Origin: a virus
Virus record (IMG/VR): IMGVR_UViG_3300032116_000274
Coordinates: 1 to 53,490 of that record
Reading direction: 5' to 3' (one strand)
Length of the DNA: 53,490 nt
Under the pieces are notes generated by a model. The model was not told the origin of the DNA. It was given only the letters and a program-made list of their open reading frames with translations, and did not search any database. Position numbers and translations under genes: made by a program. This document shows, one piece after another, positions 24,102 to 32,246 of this stretch. Numbering within the stretch: the stretch's first letter is position 1; the number at the start of each line of letters is the position of its first letter.

Positions 24102-24920
24102 ATGAAAAGTTTCAAAACATATTTGGAAGAAGCCCAAAAACAATACAACTTCCGTATCAAAATGGTGGTACCACCAACTGATGAGCATATGGATGATATT
24201 GAGCGGTTGCTGCGTAGATATAACCTTATTAGCATAGGGACTCCAGTAAAGATTGCTCCCAAAAGTGATGCAATGGAATTTCGTGATATCGAAAATGCTG
24301 ACGTTTGGTATATTGATGTAGTGATTGGCATTCCCTTCAGTGCATATATTCTGCAACAGGAATTACGTGCTGCTTTGAATATTCCTGAAAAGTTTTTGGT
24401 CGTTCGCACAGACAACGAACCCATTGAAGTTGAAAGTCAAAAGATGCAAATCTTAAGCCTATTGGACAAAATGGCTGATGAAAAAGGTTTAACACAAAAA
24501 GCCAGCTTGCTGAGCACAGATAATGAATATCTAGATGCTGAACAACCAATTGTCAAGGACGCATTTGGGGACAAATACAACAAAAAATTTCTCAGTTATT
24601 TGGCAGACGTTGCAGCTTCTCGGAAACCCCAAGAGTTTGAAACCCTCAGCAGTCACATTTCAGTTAAGGAATTTAAAGCTGCTCGGCAAGAACCCACTCA
24701 AGACTTGGCAGATTTTAACGACGGGCATGATACACCAAAGCCTGTGACAAAATCCAAAAAATCCAACAAAATGCCAGTTGACAGCAAATTTTTGACTAGC
24801 AATGGCAATTTTGATGACGACAGCAAGACCTACTTCACAGCACGCAAAAATCGCAGTGGGAAAACAGTAACCATGAGCATGCAAGCTGACGAAATCAGGC
24901 ATCCCGGAAAAGGCAAGTAA
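24102..24920 (+). CDS. Unknown late protein with MKSFKTYLEE N-terminus
   Basis: Product not recognised, 272 residues. It starts at the ATG at 24102 with MKSFKTYLEEAQ, a short amphipathic leader of a kind I recall on many late proteins of T4-like marine phages. Residues 15-110 form an alpha/beta domain (FRIKMVVPPTDEHMDDIERLLRRY, then VWYIDVVIGIPFSAYILQQEL), like a small ferredoxin-type fold. The C-terminal half is Lys/Ser-rich and probably disordered. It lies between the terminase subunit genes in a late transcription unit, so a role in head or DNA packaging is inferred only from position. Confidence 0.6.
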   Translation: MKSFKTYLEEAQKQYNFRIKMVVPPTDEHMDDIERLLRRYNLISIGTPVKIAPKSDAMEFRDIENADVWYIDVVIGIPFSAYILQQELRAALNIPEKFLVVRTDNEPIEVESQKMQILSLLDKMADEKGLTQKASLLSTDNEYLDAEQPIVKDAFGDKYNKKFLSYLADVAASRKPQEFETLSSHISVKEFKAARQEPTQDLADFNDGHDTPKPVTKSKKSNKMPVDSKFLTSNGNFDDDSKTYFTARKNRSGKTVTMSMQADEIRHPGKGK

Positions 24921-24922
24921 TT

Positions 24923-25984
24923 ATGGAATCAAATCGATATAATTTAACTATTTCAACCAAAGACATTCCCAGCAAGAGTGCAAGTGTTAGCACTGACGAT
25001 GCAGGCGATGTGATGAGGTTGATGCAGCTGGCCGGGCAAGGTAGTGACAAAAGATATAATGCATCAATAACAACAGGTGGCATCAACACAGCAGATGTTG
25101 CTAGTATGTCGTTGACCAGTTGCGATCCAGATGATGTAATGCGGTTGCTACAGTTGGCTGGCGTGCCTTACAGCAGTTCCCCCAAGGCTTGCGGTTGTCC
25201 TCAAGATTGTGACTGTGAAGGTCCCACATGCGACGCTCCTGGTGTCGAGATGTATGAGGGCATAGACAAAGACTATCCTGATACAGCAGAAGGAGCCATC
25301 CAAGCTCTAGGCGACATGAGCACTCACAATGTTCAAGGCGCAACAGCTACTCCAGATCCTCAAGTAGATAGAGTGTGGCTGGTCAAGCATTCCGGAGGCC
25401 AAAGCATCGTTTACCTCAAGAAGCCAGGTGATACCTACACTCATCACCAGCCCATGAACGACTTTGAAGACATCTACGAAGGTTTTGATGCTGTGGGCAT
25501 GCAAGTGGAAGAAGAGGCTGAGTTTGACTGGGGTTCTAGAGACTGGAAGGATGACCAACACGTTGTAAGAATGAAGCAGGCCACCAAGCAAGGCACTGCG
25601 CAAAAGCCAGACATTGTTGTTATGGAACAACAGGCTGAGTATGATTATGGCCACAAAGACCCTACTGACGAAACTGAAGAATTTGACATAAAAGACTATA
25701 ACTTCAAAGGACGCGGCGATCTGCCCGAACGTTTGACAAATGCCCGATTTGGCAGCAATGCCTTGAAATCAGAAATGCGTGAAAGTATTCATGCCCGCTT
25801 AGTAGCAGCCTACAACGACTTCATAAATGAAAGTGAACAGCGTGTAAATGCTGATGGGCGGTCAAGCCCTCTAACAGCTACAAAACGTGATGAGTTTTTG
25901 AAAGATCCCTACACTGAAGAACCCGACACTGATGGAAGTGAAAGTCCTTTGACCGATATCAAAAGGCAACATATAAAGCGATAA
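24923..25984 (+). CDS. Unknown late protein with repeated DVMRLxQLAG motif
   Basis: Product not recognised, 353 residues, starting two bases after the previous stop. A 10-residue motif occurs twice: DVMRLMQLAG near 29-38 and DVMRLLQLAG near 70-79. A Cys cluster (CGCPQDCDCEGPTC) follows near 90-103 and could bind a metal. The rest is acidic and polar, with EEEAEFDWGS and AEYDYGHKD near 193 and 232, and a helical segment RESIHARLVAAYNDFINESE near 285. It precedes the terminase large subunit. An internal head or scaffold role is possible; nothing proves it. Confidence 0.6.
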   Translation: MESNRYNLTISTKDIPSKSASVSTDDAGDVMRLMQLAGQGSDKRYNASITTGGINTADVASMSLTSCDPDDVMRLLQLAGVPYSSSPKACGCPQDCDCEGPTCDAPGVEMYEGIDKDYPDTAEGAIQALGDMSTHNVQGATATPDPQVDRVWLVKHSGGQSIVYLKKPGDTYTHHQPMNDFEDIYEGFDAVGMQVEEEAEFDWGSRDWKDDQHVVRMKQATKQGTAQKPDIVVMEQQAEYDYGHKDPTDETEEFDIKDYNFKGRGDLPERLTNARFGSNALKSEMRESIHARLVAAYNDFINESEQRVNADGRSSPLTATKRDEFLKDPYTEEPDTDGSESPLTDIKRQHIKR

Positions 25985-25988
25985 TTGC

Positions 25989-26234
25989 ATGCTCATACGT
26001 CGCACAACAATAGTCACATTGGACATTTTTTATTATCGACCTGATTACCAAAACCTTATTCAGGAATTTGTGTGGTCCTTGGATGACTACGTTCCAGAAC
26101 TCCAAAGAACACACAAATTTTTGAAGTTCTGGCAACAAAATATAGATGCTGTTATAAAAGAAATACTCTTGGGAGTAAGCGGTGCAACTCCCCGGAAGCT
26201 GGAAGCTGTGGACCATTTGTTTCGTTTGAATTAA
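25989..26234 (+). CDS. Small conserved-type protein before the large terminase
   Basis: An 81-residue helical protein (LDIFYYRPDYQNLIQEFVW, RTHKFLKFWQQNIDAVIKE). I recall similar small proteins directly upstream of the large terminase gene in marine T4-like phages, which supports a packaging-linked role, but the function is unknown. The ATG at 25989 lies 4 bases after the previous stop, and the terminase ATG lies 2 bases after this one's stop, so all are co-translated. Confidence 0.6.
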   Translation: MLIRRTTIVTLDIFYYRPDYQNLIQEFVWSLDDYVPELQRTHKFLKFWQQNIDAVIKEILLGVSGATPRKLEAVDHLFRLN

Positions 26235-26236
26235 CA

Positions 26237-27832
26237 ATGCTACAAAACAATAGTGATCCTGTTCTTATAAAAAAGCCGCACCAGCAGTTGCGGCTAAATG
26301 CATATCAAGAGGCTGAGTTCCTCAAGTGTGCCATCAATCCATTGTATTTTATAGACAATTACATCTACATCAGGCATGGTACGAAAGGGCGTGTGCCATT
26401 TAAATTGTTTGACTATCAAAAAGATCTTGTGCTGACCTACTGGAAAAACCGGCAAGTCATAGCCATGTGTTCTCGCCAGCTGGGAAAAACGGAAACTGCT
26501 GCAAGTTTTATGTTATGGTTCGCAACGTTTCAAAAAGATGTGAATATTTTGATAGCTGCCAATAATTTCCGTGCAGCTACTGAAATTATGGATCGTATCA
26601 AATTCAGTTACGAAGAATTACCAGACTGGATCAAGGCAGGGGTTGTTACCTACAATGTGCAAAAGATTGTTTTTGACAATGGCAGCAAGATTGAAAGTGC
26701 TACAACCACACCCTCTACAGGACGTGGTAAATCCATAAGCTTGTTATATTTGGACGAGATGGCATTCGTGAAGCCAAGGATTGCTGAAGAGTTTTGGAGT
26801 GCTATCAGCCCAACACTTGCTACAGGTGGTAAATGCATCATTACATCTACCCCCAACAGTGATGAAGACACCTTTGCGCAAATTTGGTATGCAAGCAATC
26901 GCACACTTGACGAATTTGGCAATGAGCTACCTGATGGTTTGGGAGTAAATGGATTCAAGGCCTTTGTTGCCAAATGGAATCAACATCCAGATAGAGATGA
27001 AGAATGGGCCAAAAAAGAACGTGCCAAAATTGGCTACGAGAAGTTTGAGCGTGAATATGAACTGAGATTTTTAACCGCAGACAGCACATTGATAGACAGC
27101 CAAACGTTGGCAGGATTGGTTGCTACAGAGCCTTTGTTCAAAACCAGTCACATACGTTGGTGGGAAAAGCCACAGGCCAACAACATTTATCTTGTGAGCC
27201 TTGATCCCAGTGCAGGTGTGGGGTTGGACTCAGCGGCTATACAAGTGTGGCGACTGCCTGACATGGTGCAAGTGGCAGAATGGATGCACAATAGGAGTGA
27301 TATAGCAGCACAGTTGAAAATGGTTGTGCAAATAACCAGCTTCATCGAGAGAGAAATGAGAAGCCATCCGGCTCAAATCAGCGAGCCTGAAATATTTTGG
27401 ACGTTTGAAAACAACAGCTACGGGCAAGCTGTAATTGAACTATTGAATGAAGCTGGATGGGACGTTGTACCGGCGCAATTGTTGAGCGAGCCCAATCAAA
27501 CAGGAAGCCGTTTCAGAAAAGGTTTGAACACCAACGGCCGAACTAAAAATCAAGCTGTTACCAAACTCAAAAGCTTAGTTGAGGGCAATCGCTTGCAAAT
27601 CAAAAGCAAGCCCTTGATCTCTGAACTCAAAAATTATGTGACCAAAGGAGGCAGCTTCGCTGCCAAGAGTGGGGAACATGACGATTTAGTGAGCGCATTG
27701 TTGATGATTGTGCGAATGAGCCAGCTTATCGCAAGGTGGGATGACAACACTGCATCACAAATACGCAATAACGACTTAGTTGAAGTAGATGACTTGGTTG
27801 AGCCCTTACCAATTGCTGTGAGCATCTGGTAA
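26237..27832 (+). CDS. gp17: Terminase large subunit gp17
   Basis: ATP-driven DNA packaging motor and headful nuclease, 531 residues (T4 gp17 has 610). ATPase domain: adenine-binding FDYQKDLVL near 58, Walker A SRQLGKT at 79-85, Walker B LLYLDEM near 168 and coupling motif TSTPN near 203. Nuclease domain (RNase H fold): first acidic motif SLDPSAGVG near 321, FENNSYG near 395 and the last acidic motif EHDDLVSAL near 480. All key residues are present. It lies in the late block after two small co-translated genes, and a late promoter for the next gene follows its stop. Confidence 0.96.
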   Translation: MLQNNSDPVLIKKPHQQLRLNAYQEAEFLKCAINPLYFIDNYIYIRHGTKGRVPFKLFDYQKDLVLTYWKNRQVIAMCSRQLGKTETAASFMLWFATFQKDVNILIAANNFRAATEIMDRIKFSYEELPDWIKAGVVTYNVQKIVFDNGSKIESATTTPSTGRGKSISLLYLDEMAFVKPRIAEEFWSAISPTLATGGKCIITSTPNSDEDTFAQIWYASNRTLDEFGNELPDGLGVNGFKAFVAKWNQHPDRDEEWAKKERAKIGYEKFEREYELRFLTADSTLIDSQTLAGLVATEPLFKTSHIRWWEKPQANNIYLVSLDPSAGVGLDSAAIQVWRLPDMVQVAEWMHNRSDIAAQLKMVVQITSFIEREMRSHPAQISEPEIFWTFENNSYGQAVIELLNEAGWDVVPAQLLSEPNQTGSRFRKGLNTNGRTKNQAVTKLKSLVEGNRLQIKSKPLISELKNYVTKGGSFAAKSGEHDDLVSALLMIVRMSQLIARWDDNTASQIRNNDLVEVDDLVEPLPIAVSIW

Positions 27833-27836
27833 CAAT

Positions 27837-27844
27837 CCTAAATA
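27837..27844 (+). promoter_or_regulatory. Late promoter for the gene at 27868
   Basis: CCTAAATA. The expected start near 27850 gives a leader of about 18 bases with AAGGAAC before the ATG at 27868. Confidence 0.6.
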
Positions 27845-27867
27845 TTGCACTAGTTAAGGAACTGATT

Positions 27868-28935
27868 ATGGCAACACCTCATGAAGAGATGGCGCAATTG
27901 ATTTTTGATGTGCTCAGCAGTAAAGGACATCAAATTCTCATGTATGATGAAAAAGGCAATCAAGTTTTTGACCCTCAGAAAAGCAATCGTCTATGGAGCA
28001 AAAACGAAAAGCTGATGGTACATTTGGGTTACACCAAAGGGAAACCACCCAAGCCTTTGGTTACCTTTTATACGAGCGATGTTACAGATTCCAAAAGATT
28101 CAACGCCATCAAATTCACCTTGAAAAAGCATAATCCTTGGGATTTCAGTTTTGACACGGAGCACTTTGCTAGAGCACTTGAGCCACGCCATTTCAAGCAC
28201 ATGAACGTTTCAGAAAATCACACATGGAGCGGCAGCACTCGAACCAGTTATTTTCCCATCAACGGGGTTATGGTTGTGATCAAGCACACCAAACCTTGGC
28301 AAAAAGATGCATTGGATCAAGCACAACGCTGGCGCCGAATTAAACAAGTGATGCTCTTTACCCCTTCTGGGGAAAGATTCAAATTCCCGTTGAACCATGT
28401 GCTGGGGGCCAAAGCAATGGCACAACACTTGGCACATCAAAACACCATGCACGACGCAGATGGTAAGTTGATTCAAGATTTAACCAAAAGCCTACAAAAC
28501 ATGAGTAGCCTTCAACGTAGAGCTAGGCGCCTGGGTGCAATGGATCTGTTGGATCACATCCAAGGCACTAGAGCACAAATAAAAAAGCTGTTGAGTCAAA
28601 TAAGTGAAAGTCGATCTTATCATACAGCTCTAGCAAGTTCACGTAAATTGCTGTTGGACTGGAAGCAACCCACACATTCATTGCCTTTGACCTTTCGTGA
28701 AGCCAAAGACATGATGGGATGGCTGGAAAATTTTGATCCACAAATAGTTGAAGATGACTCCAAAACAGAACAAGTGAAAGCTGCTTGGCTCGCCTCTGAT
28801 GGCAACAAGTATGAAACATTGGATTTTTTGAAGAGAAATGTTCCAGGTTGGGAAAGCCGTTTTGAGGCTGATCCAGCCACAGTTACAGCAGAACTAGATG
28901 AAATAATTGACCAGTTGAAAAAATCAGAAAAATAA
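27868..28935 (+). CDS. Unknown late protein after the large terminase
   Basis: Product not recognised, 355 residues, ATG behind AAGGAAC. The N-terminal part (AQLIFDVLSSKGHQILMYDEKGN) resembles a small alpha/beta domain; a Lys-rich stretch with GYTKGKPPKPLVTFY follows. The sequence RTSYFPINGVMVVIKHTKPW near 126 and a helical, charged middle (LQNMSSLQRRARRLGAMDLL) come next. The last 70 residues include KAAWLASDGNKYETLDFLKR, a ubiquitin-associated-like helical pair by pattern only. I recall similar long unknowns beside gp17 in marine T4-like phages. Likely a virion or packaging protein. Confidence 0.55.
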   Translation: MATPHEEMAQLIFDVLSSKGHQILMYDEKGNQVFDPQKSNRLWSKNEKLMVHLGYTKGKPPKPLVTFYTSDVTDSKRFNAIKFTLKKHNPWDFSFDTEHFARALEPRHFKHMNVSENHTWSGSTRTSYFPINGVMVVIKHTKPWQKDALDQAQRWRRIKQVMLFTPSGERFKFPLNHVLGAKAMAQHLAHQNTMHDADGKLIQDLTKSLQNMSSLQRRARRLGAMDLLDHIQGTRAQIKKLLSQISESRSYHTALASSRKLLLDWKQPTHSLPLTFREAKDMMGWLENFDPQIVEDDSKTEQVKAAWLASDGNKYETLDFLKRNVPGWESRFEADPATVTAELDEIIDQLKKSEK

Positions 28936-28953
28936 ATTGTAAGAAGCATCGAT

Positions 28954-28961
28954 ACTAAATA
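28954..28961 (+). promoter_or_regulatory. Late promoter upstream of gp32
   Basis: ACTAAATA. The expected start near 28967 gives a leader of about 84 bases before the gp32 ATG, containing a hairpin and a tandem repeat. Confidence 0.55.
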
Positions 28962-28974
28962 AGCTTGTTAGTGG

Positions 28975-29034
28975 CAACAAACATGTTTTGTTGTCTCTAT
29001 CTTGAAAAACATATAGGCACATTTATAGGCACAT
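28975..29034 (+). promoter_or_regulatory. gp32 leader: hairpin plus tandem repeat, candidate autoregulatory site
   Basis: The leader holds a 7-bp hairpin, CAACAAA (28975-28981) and TTTGTTG (28987-28993), followed by a tandem repeat of TATAGGCACAT at 29012-29022 and 29024-29034. AAAGGAC comes next and then the ATG at 29051. T4 gp32 represses its own mRNA by binding a folded, then unstructured, leader. This layout could serve the same purpose; that is inference. Confidence 0.45.
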
Positions 29035-29050
29035 AGAAAGGACAAATACA

Positions 29051-30118
29051 ATGGCACTATCATTAGCTCAAATTCGTGAAAAACTACTTGAACAACAAAA
29101 TTCAAAAGACCGTGCTCGTACAGGAGGCGGTGGTGGGGACAAAGCAAATTACCCCTTTTGGAGCAATCCAGACGGCAGCACTGCAACACTGAGATTCCTC
29201 CCTGATGGCGACACCAGCAATGACTTCTTTTGGGTGGAGCGGCTGATTATTCGACTTCCATTTCCCAGCATCAAAGGACAAGCTTCCACTGGTCGTCCAG
29301 TTGAAGTGCAAGTTCCATGTGTGGACATGTGGAAACCAGGCAGTTGCCCAATCAACGCGGAGATCCGTCCTTGGTGGAAGGGTGGCAAGGAAATGGAGGA
29401 TATGGCACGCAAGTATTGGCGTAAAAAGAGCTTTCTGTTCCAGGGCTTTGTGACTCAGAATCCCAACCCAGAGGATCAGGCAAACCTTCCAGAAAATCCA
29501 ATTCGACGCTTTGTGATCAACCCCTCGGTGTTTGATCGGATCAAAACTGTATTCCTTGATCAGGAAGTGGAAAACAATCCCATCGACTATGACAACGGAT
29601 TGGATTTCCGCCTCGTAAAGGGCAGCAAGGGCGGATATGCTGACTATGGCACAAGCTCTTGGGCACGTCGTGAGCGTGCACTGAGTGATGAGGAACGTGC
29701 AGCTATTGACAACTATGGTTTGTTCACCCTCAGCAACTATCTGCCCAAGCGCCCAGATGATGCACACATGCAGGCTATTATGGACATGTTCCATGACTCA
29801 GTTGATGAGAAGCCATATGACCCTGACAAGTACGCACAGTTTTACAAGCCATTTGGCCTACAAACTGATGGCGATTCTGGATCCTCTATGGCAAAGGATG
29901 TTGCTGGTGCAGAACAACGGTTTTCAAAGCCTGCAACTGTATCACGCAATATTGCAGTGTCAACACCAGCAGCATCCTCAGATGTTGATGATGTACCGTT
30001 TGATGGGGCAAAAGCTGTGTCTCCAGCACCCAGCACAGAAAGTGGAGAAGCCAAGAAGATGACAAGTCCAGAAGACATTCTGGCTGCACTTCGTCGCCGG
30101 CAACAAGCCAAGGCGTAA
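29051..30118 (+). CDS. gp32: Single-stranded DNA-binding protein gp32
   Basis: Replication and recombination ssDNA-binding protein of the T4 gp32 type, 355 residues (T4: 301). The N-terminal basic helix (LAQIREKLLEQQNSKDRART) for cooperative binding is followed by a Gly stretch and the core OB-fold region: YPFWSNPDGSTATLRFLPDG, VQVPCVDMWKPGSCPINAEI with a reduced zinc-site pattern, and FLFQGFVTQNPNP. The second half has NPIDYDNGLDFRLVKGSKGG. The C-terminus is acidic and Ser/Pro-rich and would bind partner proteins. ATG behind AAAGGAC; a clear terminator follows and separates it from uvsX. Confidence 0.9.
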   Translation: MALSLAQIREKLLEQQNSKDRARTGGGGGDKANYPFWSNPDGSTATLRFLPDGDTSNDFFWVERLIIRLPFPSIKGQASTGRPVEVQVPCVDMWKPGSCPINAEIRPWWKGGKEMEDMARKYWRKKSFLFQGFVTQNPNPEDQANLPENPIRRFVINPSVFDRIKTVFLDQEVENNPIDYDNGLDFRLVKGSKGGYADYGTSSWARRERALSDEERAAIDNYGLFTLSNYLPKRPDDAHMQAIMDMFHDSVDEKPYDPDKYAQFYKPFGLQTDGDSGSSMAKDVAGAEQRFSKPATVSRNIAVSTPAASSDVDDVPFDGAKAVSPAPSTESGEAKKMTSPEDILAALRRRQQAKA

Positions 30119-30128
30119 ACCGGCCCAC

Positions 30129-30156
30129 AAAGGTGGGAAAATTTTTCCCACCTTTT
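30129..30156 (+). terminator. Intrinsic terminator after gp32
   Basis: AAAGGTGGGAAA and TTTCCCACCTTT form a 12-bp stem followed by TTTT. It ends the gp32 mRNA 10 bases after the stop codon. Confidence 0.85.
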
Positions 30157-30184
30157 ATCTCCCCTCTTTTAACAAGGAAAAAAT

Positions 30185-31258
30185 ATGAAACCGATGGACT
30201 TATCCAAATTCCGGAAGGATATTGCTAAGAGCATTCCTGGCTTGTCAGTGGGCTTCCGTGATCCCAAAGTGTGGATCTCAACTGGTAACTATGCACTCAA
30301 CTACGCTATCTCTGGTAAGTTCCAAGATGGTGGGATTCCTTTAGGCAAAGTAACCATGCTGGCTGGCCAAAGTGGCAGCGGCAAATCCTTCTTGGCTTCT
30401 GGCAACTTAACTGCAAACGCACAAAAGAAGGATGTGTTTGTGGTATTGGTTGACACTGAAAATGCTTTGGATGAAGCTTGGCTGAAAGCTCTTGATGTAG
30501 ACACATCAGAAGACAAGCTTTTGAAGGCCAACTTGGCAATGATTGATGACGTTGCCAAGCTGATTTCAGATTTCATGAAAGACTACAAAGCTCGTTACGG
30601 CAGTGTTGCTGAAGAAGAACGTCCTCGAGTACTTTTTGTGATCGACAGTTTGGGTATGTTGCTTACTCCAACTGACGTAAATCAATTTGAGGCTGGTGAG
30701 CTCAAAGGTGATATGGGCAGGAAGCCTCGAGCACTAGCTGCTCTAGTGAGAAATTGTGTAAACATGTTTGGTGAGTATGACATTGGCATGATTTGCACAA
30801 ACCACAGTTATGCAAGTCAAGACATGTTCAATCCAGATGATGTAATCAGTGGTGGACAAGGCCCAATCTATGCCAGCAGCATTGTTCTTGCTATGCGCAA
30901 GCTCAAGCTCAAGGAAGATGAGATGGGCAACAAAACCACTGACGTCAAAGGTATCCGTGCTCAGTGCAAAGTCATGAAAACCCGCTACAATCAACCATTT
31001 ACTTCGGTCGAGGTTAAAATCCCCTACGATCGTGGCATGGACCCCTATAGCGGTCTATTTGACCTCTTCCAACAAAAAGGGTTAGTGATTAAAGACGGCA
31101 ATAAGTGGTGCTATACCGCTTTAGACGGCAGCCAAATCAAGAAGTTTGAAAAGGCTTGGGACAGAAACGAGGATGGCTGTTTGGATAAAATTATTGAAGA
31201 ATTCCATTTACGTCCTAAGGGTTCCATGAACCCCTCTGCTGACCATTTAGAGGAATAA
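30185..31258 (+). CDS. uvsX: UvsX recombinase (RecA-like)
   Basis: Strand-exchange protein of the RecA/Rad51 family, phage UvsX type, 357 residues (T4: 391). Walker A is GQSGSGKS at 61-68, the catalytic Glu is in VVLVDTENALDE near 92, Walker B is VLFVIDSLG near 150, and L2-like MICTNHSY near 200 is followed by VISGGQGPIYASS. It assembles on ssDNA with gp32 and UvsY for recombination-dependent replication. ATG behind AAGGAAA. No terminator directly follows; a hairpin and late promoter then lead into the homing endonuclease gene. Confidence 0.93.
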   Translation: MKPMDLSKFRKDIAKSIPGLSVGFRDPKVWISTGNYALNYAISGKFQDGGIPLGKVTMLAGQSGSGKSFLASGNLTANAQKKDVFVVLVDTENALDEAWLKALDVDTSEDKLLKANLAMIDDVAKLISDFMKDYKARYGSVAEEERPRVLFVIDSLGMLLTPTDVNQFEAGELKGDMGRKPRALAALVRNCVNMFGEYDIGMICTNHSYASQDMFNPDDVISGGQGPIYASSIVLAMRKLKLKEDEMGNKTTDVKGIRAQCKVMKTRYNQPFTSVEVKIPYDRGMDPYSGLFDLFQQKGLVIKDGNKWCYTALDGSQIKKFEKAWDRNEDGCLDKIIEEFHLRPKGSMNPSADHLEE

Positions 31259-31268
31259 GTTACATAAG

Positions 31269-31314
31269 CCTCAAGACTAGATACTAAATATCTATTGAAG
31301 ATCTAGTCTTGAGG
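31269..31314 (+). promoter_or_regulatory. 14-bp hairpin covering the SD of the homing endonuclease, late promoter in its loop
   Basis: CCTCAAGACTAGAT (31269-31282) and ATCTAGTCTTGAGG (31301-31314) are perfectly complementary around an 18-base loop. The loop contains the late promoter ACTAAATA (31283-31290), with its predicted start near 31296. The 3' arm ends in GAGG, the ribosome binding site of the ATG at 31321. uvsX read-through mRNA would hide this site, whereas late mRNA lacks the 5' arm. The same logic is known for T4 I-TevI and a few other T4 genes. Confidence 0.8.
31283..31290 (+). promoter_or_regulatory. Late promoter of the GIY-YIG-like homing endonuclease
   Basis: ACTAAATA, lying in the loop of the 14-bp hairpin. 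The predicted start near 31296 gives a leader of about 25 bases that keeps GAGG but loses the masking arm. Confidence 0.65.
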
Positions 31315-31320
31315 TTATGT

Positions 31321-32154
31321 ATGCAATCAAATAATACAATCCCATTTGTCTATAAATGGACAGAAATCTCAACTGGTATGTGGTATATTGGTGCTCGATT
31401 TGCGACCGGATGCCATCCAGATGATGGATATATCTGTTCAAGTAAAATTGTTAAACCTAAAATATTAAGCAACCCTTCTGATTGGGTTAGGGAGATATTA
31501 GCAGTTTGTGAAAGTCCAGCGATGGCTCAAACCCGCGAATCAGAAATACTGCTTGAGGTAAATGCTGCTAAAGATCCACAAAGCTACAACCAAACAAACG
31601 GTGATGGTAAATTTCATCGTTGTGGTCCGCACCGGTCAGAGTCTATTAGCAAAATGAAAATGCTCAAAGCCGGTGAAAGAAATCCTATGTATGGCAGACC
31701 CGGCCCTATGAAAGGAAAGAAACACAAAGAAGAATCGAAAAAAAGGATTGGCACAGCACAAAAAGGCCGAATCACTACTAGTGAACATGCACAGAAAATC
31801 AGCCAATCTCTTACAGGCCTATCATGGATCAACAATGGAATTGAAAGTAAGCGCATTGATATACCTACCTCCAGTATACCTGAGGGGTGGAGGCTAGGTA
31901 TGTTACCAGAGCATGCCGAAAAATTAGCTGAGTCTCGCAAGGGCGAAAACCATTGGAACTATGGGCAATCACACAAAGATGAAACAAAGAATAAAATTTC
32001 TGCATCCTTAAAAGGTAGAAAAGATTCTCCGGAAGTCTGCCTGAAAAAGAAACTTAGTAATGCACTTAGGCCAAAAATGATTTGTTTGGGTTGCGGAAAG
32101 TCTTATCTATCTTGTCACAAACGGTATCATTTATCGTGTAACGCCCCTCTATAA
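31321..32154 (+). CDS. GIY-YIG-like homing endonuclease with NUMOD3 repeats
   Basis: A free-standing homing endonuclease, 277 residues. The N-terminal 80 residues resemble the GIY-YIG nuclease fold in variant form: VYKWTEISTGMWYIGAR, then GYICSSKIV, WVREILAVC and the catalytic Glu in TRESEILLE. Downstream are NUMOD3-type DNA-binding repeats: GERNPMYGRPGPMKGKKHKE near 118, KGRITTSEHAQKISQSL near 145 and NHWNYGQSHKDETKNKIS near 212, and it ends with a zinc-finger-like CLGCGKSY. The ATG at 31321 is placed 6 bases after GAGG. It sits just after uvsX, a common invasion site, and appears translationally silenced until late, as argued for the hairpin. Confidence 0.8.
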   Translation: MQSNNTIPFVYKWTEISTGMWYIGARFATGCHPDDGYICSSKIVKPKILSNPSDWVREILAVCESPAMAQTRESEILLEVNAAKDPQSYNQTNGDGKFHRCGPHRSESISKMKMLKAGERNPMYGRPGPMKGKKHKEESKKRIGTAQKGRITTSEHAQKISQSLTGLSWINNGIESKRIDIPTSSIPEGWRLGMLPEHAEKLAESRKGENHWNYGQSHKDETKNKISASLKGRKDSPEVCLKKKLSNALRPKMICLGCGKSYLSCHKRYHLSCNAPL

Positions 32155-32171
32155 AAATGAAGTATTTACAG

Positions 32172-32204
32172 GCGGGACAATTTGTCCCGCTTTCATTGTT
32201 TTGA
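32172..32204 (+). terminator. Intrinsic terminator after the homing endonuclease
   Basis: GCGGGACAA and TTGTCCCGC form a compact hairpin (32172-32190), followed by the T-rich TTTCATTGTTTT. It separates the uvsX/homing endonuclease unit from the bL33 gene. Confidence 0.75.
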
Positions 32205-32223
32205 CATAAATCACCTATATAAT
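32196..32223 (+). promoter_or_regulatory. Possible host-type promoter of the bL33-radical SAM unit
   Basis: TATAAT (32218-32223) is a perfect -10 element; a weak -35, TTGTTT (32196-32201), lies 16 bp upstream. The expected start is near 32230, and TAGGAG follows before the ATG at 32247. It overlaps the terminator tail. Confidence 0.5.
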
Positions 32224-32246
32224 CACGCATAATAGGAGATCAAAAA

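Noticed and set aside
32201-32233. TTGACA at 32201 as the -35 of the bL33 promoter
   Set aside because: Spacing to TATAAT (11 bp) or CATAAT (21 bp) is outside the usable range.
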